From assembly GCF_900114535.1 (NCBI RefSeq), contig NZ_FOTK01000014.1, forward strand, positions 62,001-126,000: a stretch of DNA of 64,000 nucleotides. Reading direction: 5' to 3'. Source of the DNA: Methylobacterium pseudosasicola. Its GTDB lineage: Bacteria > Pseudomonadota > Alphaproteobacteria > Rhizobiales > Beijerinckiaceae. Shown piece by piece: positions 60,310 to 64,000 of this stretch; within the stretch, counting starts at the first letter, position 1, and each line of letters opens with the position of its first letter. The notes under the pieces were generated by a model. The model made no database searches and was not told the DNA's origin. It saw only the letters and a list, made by a program, of their open reading frames with translations. The position numbers and the translations under genes were made by a program.

Positions 60310-61257
60310 ATGAGCGGGACGGCGGCAGAGGACGGGCGTCCGGCCGACGCGGTGACCGGACACTGGGTCGAGCGCGCAGCGCCGCGGCCCTGGCGGCCCT
60401 ATCTGCGCCTGGCGCGCATCGACCGGCCGATCGGATGGTGGCTCCTGCTCCTGCCCTGCTGGTGGTCGGCCGCCCTGGCGGCGATCCAGGCGGACCTGGC
60501 CTTCCCCGATCCCTGGCACTGCCTGCTGTTCCTGATCGGCGCCGTCGCGATGCGCGGGGCGGGCTCGACCTATAACGACATCGCCGACCGGGACCTCGAC
60601 GCCCAGGTCGAGCGCACCCGCCAGCGCCCCCTCCCCTCCGGGCAGGTCCGGCCGCGCCACGCGGCGCTGTTCCTGCTGGGGCAGTTGCTCGTCGGCCTCG
60701 CGGTGCTGCTGCAGTTCAACGAGCAGGCGGTGATCGTCGGCCTGTGCTCCCTGCTGCCGGTGGCGATCTACCCGTTCATGAAGCGGGTGATGCCGATGCC
60801 GCAGGCGGTGCTGGGGCTGGCCTTCGCCTGGGGCGCGCTGATGGGCTGGGCGGCGGTGTTCGCCCGTCTCGATGCGCCGGCGCTGCTGCTCTACGCGGGC
60901 ACGATCTGCTGGGTGGTGGGCTACGACACGATCTACGCGGTCCAGGACATCGAGGACGACGAGATCGCCGGGATCCATTCCTCGGCCCGCCTGTTCGGCC
61001 GGCACGTCCGGGGCGCCGTGGGCCTGTGCTACGCGCTGGCCGCGCTGTTCATCGCGCTGGCGGCCAGGGGCGCGGGCGCGGGACTGGTCGGGTCGCTCGG
61101 GGTGGCGGCCTTCGCCGCGCATCTCGGCTGGCAGGTCCTGTCGCTGCGGGAGCGCGACGGGCGGGGAGCGCTGACCCTGTTCCGCTCGAACCGGGATGCC
61201 GGCCTGATCCTGTTCGTGGGCCTCTCGGCGGACGCGCTGCTGCGCAGCCTGTCCTGA
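60310..61257 (+). CDS. ubiA: 4-hydroxybenzoate polyprenyltransferase
   Basis: UbiA prenylates 4-hydroxybenzoate in the inner membrane, an early step of ubiquinone synthesis. The 315-residue protein has about eight hydrophobic helices. The two Asp-rich motifs are NDIADRDLD at residues 89-97 (NDxxDxxxD) and YAVQDIEDDEIAG later in the protein. RLARIDRPIGWWLLLLPCWW opens the first helix. GGAG lies about nine bases ahead of the ATG at 60310. It is often close to rsmE and gshA in alphaproteobacteria. Confidence 0.92.
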   Translation: MSGTAAEDGRPADAVTGHWVERAAPRPWRPYLRLARIDRPIGWWLLLLPCWWSAALAAIQADLAFPDPWHCLLFLIGAVAMRGAGSTYNDIADRDLDAQVERTRQRPLPSGQVRPRHAALFLLGQLLVGLAVLLQFNEQAVIVGLCSLLPVAIYPFMKRVMPMPQAVLGLAFAWGALMGWAAVFARLDAPALLLYAGTICWVVGYDTIYAVQDIEDDEIAGIHSSARLFGRHVRGAVGLCYALAALFIALAARGAGAGLVGSLGVAAFAAHLGWQVLSLRERDGRGALTLFRSNRDAGLILFVGLSADALLRSLS

Positions 61258-61272
61258 GGTCCGGCGGGGCCT

Positions 61273-61734
61273 TCAGGTGCGGGCGATGATCTCGTTCTCG
61301 CCGCGAAAGATCTGCGGCCGGGCCGGCAGCCGGCCGGTCTTGCGGCGGGCCAGGAAGCGCGGGCGGCGGGCGCCGAGCCCGGCATGCCGGCGGCGGATGC
61401 GCACACGCCCGAGGATCAGCCGGCCGATCTGCTCGGAGACCGGCACCAGGACGCCGTCCTCCCGGACGATCATCCGCGCCAGCCCGGCCCGGGCGGCGAT
61501 GTCGCGCCAGATCGCCACGACGTCGTCCTCGTCGAAATTGCCGATTCGGTTCAGCTCGGCGCCGTCGGCATCGACCAGGATCAGGCTGAACCGGTCGGCG
61601 CCGCAGATCTCCGCATCCTCGGTGGCATAGGCCAGGGCGATGCCCGCGGCCTTGCGGGCGCCGGACATCCGGCCGATCACCGGCAGCGGCGACGGGGTGA
61701 TGGCGAACACAGCTGCGACCCCTTGGGTATCCAT
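61273..61734 (-). CDS. DUF6101 family protein
   Basis: This is a 153-residue protein of a small alphaproteobacterial family, DUF6101, with unknown function. The central strands FSLILVDADGAELNRIGNFD and VVAIWRDIAARAGLARMIV, then LVPVSEQIGRLILGRVRIRR are the conserved part. The C-terminus is Arg-rich. I chose the ATG at 61734 because AAGGAT lies six bases ahead; another ATG at 61779 with weaker sequence would add 15 residues. It is convergent with ubiA, with 15 bases between stops, and divergent from the CysQ-like gene. Confidence 0.75.
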   Translation of the reverse strand: MDTQGVAAVFAITPSPLPVIGRMSGARKAAGIALAYATEDAEICGADRFSLILVDADGAELNRIGNFDEDDVVAIWRDIAARAGLARMIVREDGVLVPVSEQIGRLILGRVRIRRRHAGLGARRPRFLARRKTGRLPARPQIFRGENEIIART

Positions 61735-62155
61735 GGCAGATCCTTCGCGGCGTTCGTCGGTGAACGAGGACGTGTTCATCTGTCCGGGCCTCTGGAGCAA
61801 GTGGCGACCCGTCTCGGGCCGTCCGTTATGCCAAGCAAAATCGCACCCGAACTCCTCCGCACAGCTTAAGCACCGTCGTTAAGCGATTCTGGACGGGGCT
61901 GTCATTTGAGGAATGCTCAATGCTTCCTTGAATGCTCAACACTTCCTTGCGAAGATCGATCAGTCTCGATCGATCCCGGTGGCAGAGTGCGGATCCTTGT
62001 GGCTGGGCGGCAGGCGCCCTACAACGGGAACCACCGGGCGGCACGGCCCTCCGGTGCCCAAGACCTCCTGCCGAGCCGGCTCTGCATATCCGACCAGCCG
62101 GGCGGAGGCCCCGACGTGGCCCGATCCGGGCCTGACGCTTTCCCTGCGGAGCGCG
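61735..62155. other. Divergent intergenic region with short repeats
   Basis: These 421 bases carry the promoters of the DUF6101 and CysQ-like genes. Two 19-base tandem repeats (61911-61948) and an inverted repeat GATCGAT-N8-ATCGATC (61954-61975) lie together near the middle. No convincing gene is present, although long open frames run through to the CysQ-like start. Confidence 0.5.
61911..61948. repeat. Two 19-bp tandem repeats
   Basis: GAATGCTCAATGCTTCCTT and GAATGCTCAACACTTCCTT follow each other directly and agree at 17 of 19 positions. The TTGA...TCAA parts inside give each copy a small inverted repeat. This could be a binding site for a regulator of one of the divergent genes. Confidence 0.7.
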
Positions 62156-62971
62156 ATGCCCGAGCCTCTCTCCGACGCGGCCGTCTCCGCCCTGATGCCG
62201 GACCTGCGCGCGGTCATGCGCGAGGCCGCTGAGATCGCCCGCCCGTTCTTCAAGCTGGGCGGCCAGACCTCCGCACGGATCTGGTCCAAGGCCGGCGGCT
62301 CGCCGGTGACGGAGGCGGATGTCGCGGTCGACACCTTCCTGAAGATCCGCCTGAGCGCGCTGGTGCCGGCGGCGGCGTGGCTGTCGGAGGAGACCGCTGA
62401 CGATCCGGCGCGGATCGGCCACGACCTCGTCTGGATCGTCGACCCGATCGACGGCACGCGGGCGTTCCTGTCCGGCCATCCCGACTGGTCGATCGCGGTC
62501 GCCCTGCTGGCGGCCGGCCAGCCGCAGATCGGCTTCGTCCACGCCCCCGTGGGCGACGCGGATTACGAGGCGGTGCTCGGCCGCGGCGCGACCCGGAACG
62601 GAGCGCCGATCCGGGTGGATGCCAAGGAAACCCTGCCGGGCGCGCGCATCACCGGCCCGAAGCCGATGCTCGACCGCCTGTCCCGGGGGGCCGGCGCCGA
62701 GGTAGAGTTTGAGCGGATCGACCGCATCCCGTCGTTGGCCCTGCGGCTCGCCCGGGTGGCGGAGGGCTCGGTGGATGTCGGCCTGGTCTCGGGCAATGCC
62801 CGCGACTGGGACATCGCGGCAGCCGACCTGATCCTGCGCGAGGCCGGCGGCGTGGTCTGCGACCTGAAAGGCCAGGCGACCACCTACAACCGGCCCGATC
62901 CGGTCCACGGCGAATTGCTGGCGACTCCTTTGGCCCTGCGGGATCCGGTCCTGGCGGCCTGGGATCGGTAG
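62156..62971 (+). CDS. cysQ: 3'(2'),5'-bisphosphate nucleotidase / inositol monophosphatase-like (CysQ-type)
   Basis: This is a 271-residue Mg-dependent, lithium-sensitive type phosphatase. CysQ members remove the 3'-phosphate from phosphoadenosine phosphate. Motif 1 is LSEETADD (about residues 76-83) and motif 2 is WIVDPIDGTRAF (D96, D99). The C-terminal ARDWDIAAADLILREAGG supplies the third metal aspartate. GGAG lies about five bases before the ATG at 62156. The choice between CysQ and inositol monophosphatase rests on the DPIDGTRAF and WDIAAAD spacing only. Confidence 0.87.
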   Translation: MPEPLSDAAVSALMPDLRAVMREAAEIARPFFKLGGQTSARIWSKAGGSPVTEADVAVDTFLKIRLSALVPAAAWLSEETADDPARIGHDLVWIVDPIDGTRAFLSGHPDWSIAVALLAAGQPQIGFVHAPVGDADYEAVLGRGATRNGAPIRVDAKETLPGARITGPKPMLDRLSRGAGAEVEFERIDRIPSLALRLARVAEGSVDVGLVSGNARDWDIAAADLILREAGGVVCDLKGQATTYNRPDPVHGELLATPLALRDPVLAAWDR

Positions 62972-63018
62972 GGCCCGCCCGGCTTACACGCACGGGCCCC
63001 TCTCCCGGACACCTGGAA

Positions 63019-63139
63019 CGCCAGTGGAAGGTGATCCGGGACCCGGCAGGCAAAGTGCCGCGCAGCGGCACGGTCTGAGGGCCAACGACGACGCTGCGCG
63101 GTGTTGTGTGCTGGGTCCCGGAGTCGCATTCCGCTGGCG
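63019..63139. repeat. Imperfect inverted repeat, REP-like element
   Basis: The left arm CGCCAGTGGAAGGTGATCCG plus GGACCC pairs with the right arm GGGTCCCGGAGTCGCATTCC plus GCTGGCG over 26-27 bases with a few mismatches. About 68 bases separate the arms. Like the element at 20343-20519, it sits between converging genes. Confidence 0.7.
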
Positions 63140-63162
63140 CTGCATGCGCCCGGGAAAGGGGC

Positions 63163-63201
63163 GGCGCGGACTTGCGGCGCGGACTTGGGGCGCGGACTTG
63201 G
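63163..63201. repeat. Three 13-bp tandem repeats
   Basis: GGCGCGGACTTGC, GGCGCGGACTTGG and GGCGCGGACTTGG follow one another without gaps. This short array is likely to vary in copy number between strains. Confidence 0.75.
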
Positions 63202-63229
63202 CGCTGTCTGCGAGATCGATGGCGCGCAA

Positions 63230-63262
63230 GAGCCGCGCTCGATCCGAGATCGAACGCGGCTC
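63230..63262. terminator. Hairpin between convergent genes
   Basis: GAGCCGCGCTCGAT and ATCGAACGCGGCTC pair (13 of 14 Watson-Crick plus one G-T type pair) around a 5-base loop. It is 45 bases past the stop of the minus-strand gene at 63308 and could end transcripts from either side. Confidence 0.6.
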
Positions 63263-63307
63263 CATACGTCAACAGCGTCTAGAAAATTCCAAGCGGAACG
63301 TCGGCCC

Positions 63308-63544
63308 TCAGGCCGCCGCCGCCTCGCGGATCACCACCGCGTTGGGAGCGAGCCCGAGACGCTCAGCGAGATGCCAGTGCAGTTCCCGCGGGGAATGGTA
63401 GTTGTAGGACCGGTCGATCAGGTTGCTGAGATCGGCCCCGGTCTCGGTCGCGGACTTGGCCCGCGCCAGCCGCCCGACCCGGAAGGTCGGCGCATCGGTG
63501 ACGGGGGAGCGGACGCCGCGGCGCCGCGTGTATTCGAACATCAT
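63308..63544 (-). CDS. Small hypothetical protein
   Basis: The product is 78 residues. The N-terminus reads MMFEYTRRRGVRSPVTDAPTF-like, and the central part is GRLARAKSATETGADLSNL. The end has YNYHSPRELHWHLAERLGLA with several His residues. There is no signal or membrane segment and I do not recognise a family. Two adjacent Met codons (63544 and 63541) could start it. It is on the same strand as cspA, 161 bases downstream of it. Confidence 0.5.
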   Translation of the reverse strand: MMFEYTRRRGVRSPVTDAPTFRVGRLARAKSATETGADLSNLIDRSYNYHSPRELHWHLAERLGLAPNAVVIREAAAA

Positions 63545-63705
63545 TATCGCGTGTGTCTTTTCTTTTGTGGACCGGACGTCTGTGCGCGCCCGGGGTCGTT
63601 TCTGGTGGTTGCCTCCGACGCCCCCGTGGCCCGGACGGTCTCGCCCGGATGGAAGCGTCGGAAGGGGGAGCCGCGTCATGCGGCCGGTTCAGTCCCGATC
63701 GAAGC

Positions 63706-63915
63706 TCAGGCCGCCTGAAGGTTGCCGGCGGCGTCCTTGCCGCTGCGCTTGTCCGTCAGGATCTCGTACGAGAGCCGCTGGCCCTCGACCAAGTTACGCA
63801 TCCCAGCCCGTTCTACGGCGGAGATGTGAACGAACACATCCTTGCCGCCGTCATCGGGCTGAATGAAGCCGTAGCCCTTGGTCTCGTTATACCACTTCAC
63901 AGTGCCGGTATTCAC
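63706..63915 (-). CDS. cspA: Cold-shock protein (CspA family)
   Basis: This 69-residue single-stranded nucleic-acid binding protein has the RNA-binding motifs KGYGFIQPDD (RNP1) and VFVHISAVERAG (RNP2) on an OB-fold: TGTVKWYNETKGYGFI, then LVEGQRLSYEIL. It acts as an RNA chaperone, for example after a temperature drop. The ATG at 63915 has GAGG some ten bases ahead. The 85 bases upstream include a small CGGC-N6-GCCG hairpin in the leader (63950-63963), and cold-shock genes are often controlled through such leaders. Confidence 0.93.
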   Translation of the reverse strand: MNTGTVKWYNETKGYGFIQPDDGGKDVFVHISAVERAGMRNLVEGQRLSYEILTDKRSGKDAAGNLQAA

Positions 63916-64000
63916 GTAGGGTACCTCGTTCGTCCATAGGTCAAGCGCACGGCGAAAAAGCCGCGCGATGCACCACGGTCTTGCTGGGTTGGCCAGTGTG

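Larger units (their letters stand above)
62972..63307. other. Intergenic region with repeat element
   Basis: These 336 bases lie between two convergent genes. They contain a large inverted repeat (63019-63139), three 13-base tandem repeats (63163-63201) and a hairpin (63230-63262). Open frames across it do not have family features. Confidence 0.5.

Noticed and set aside
1..64000. CRISPR array, prophage, insertion sequence or tRNA genes
   Set aside because: I saw no regularly spaced repeats with unique spacers, no integrase, transposase or phage structural gene, and no cloverleaf-like sequence with a typical GGTTCGA loop in the gaps.

Overview
The window is GC-rich (about 70 % by eye) and densely coding. 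The gene families are alphaproteobacterial: a plant-type glutamate-cysteine ligase next to rsmE and ubiA, DUF6101, an lptC-lptA-lptB cluster and a nadA-nadB-nadC operon. Together with the palindromic intergenic repeats this suggests a Hyphomicrobiales bacterium, most likely Methylobacterium or a close relative. That placement is an inference from gene content; no rRNA gene is present to settle it. I saw no tRNA, rRNA, CRISPR array, prophage or insertion sequence.

Layout. 1-5.7 kb: the N-terminal part of trehalose-phosphatase, a DUF427 protein, a serine beta-lactamase-like esterase, a DUF2147 exported protein, a GNAT acetyltransferase, two very small proteins and a LuxR-type regulator. 6.2-20.3 kb: a large exopolysaccharide locus of the Wzx/Wzy type. 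It has an outer-membrane export lipoprotein, a chain-length (Wzc/GumC-like) protein, a separate ATPase-like partner with a degenerate P-loop, a polymerase, four glycosyltransferases, a flippase, a beta-helix lipoprotein, a methyltransferase and two paralogous acyltransferases. Most forward genes overlap by 1-8 bases; three genes (the methyltransferase and the acyltransferase pair) lie on the opposite strand. 20.5-32.2 kb: two MFS transporters, a DHH phosphoesterase, lptB-lptA-lptC, htpG, a DUF4160/DUF2442 toxin-antitoxin-like pair and the potassium transporter kup. 32.3-35.8 kb: nadC-nadB-nadA behind two palindromic operator candidates. 36-37 kb: an AT-richer short-chain dehydrogenase that looks acquired. 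37.1-43.7 kb: an aldo/keto reductase, a periplasmic-type molybdenum aldehyde dehydrogenase (paoABC-like) and an acyl-CoA ligase in the same direction. 44-48.6 kb: small exported proteins, a metallophosphoesterase, an ArsR-type regulator divergent from a short-chain dehydrogenase, a CcdA-like protein and selD. 48.7-54.3 kb: a second, smaller polysaccharide locus (two glycosyltransferases, another GumC/Wzz-like protein and a WecG/TagA/CpsF glycosyltransferase). 54.4-64 kb: a FitAB/VapBC pair with a damaged toxin active site, a Nudix hydrolase, a TusA-like protein, two Tyr/Gly-rich exported proteins, gshA, rsmE, ubiA, a DUF6101 protein, a CysQ-like phosphatase and a cold-shock protein.

How the parts work together. 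The two polysaccharide loci together supply repeat-unit assembly, modification, flipping, polymerisation, length control and export, but neither has an obvious initiating sugar-phosphate transferase, which must be encoded elsewhere. The nad operon makes NAD from aspartate. The paoABC genes followed by an acyl-CoA ligase suggest oxidation of an aldehyde to an acid that is then activated with CoA. Intergenic spaces, mainly between convergent genes, carry palindromic repeats, including two similar elements of roughly 180-190 bp in opposite orientation.
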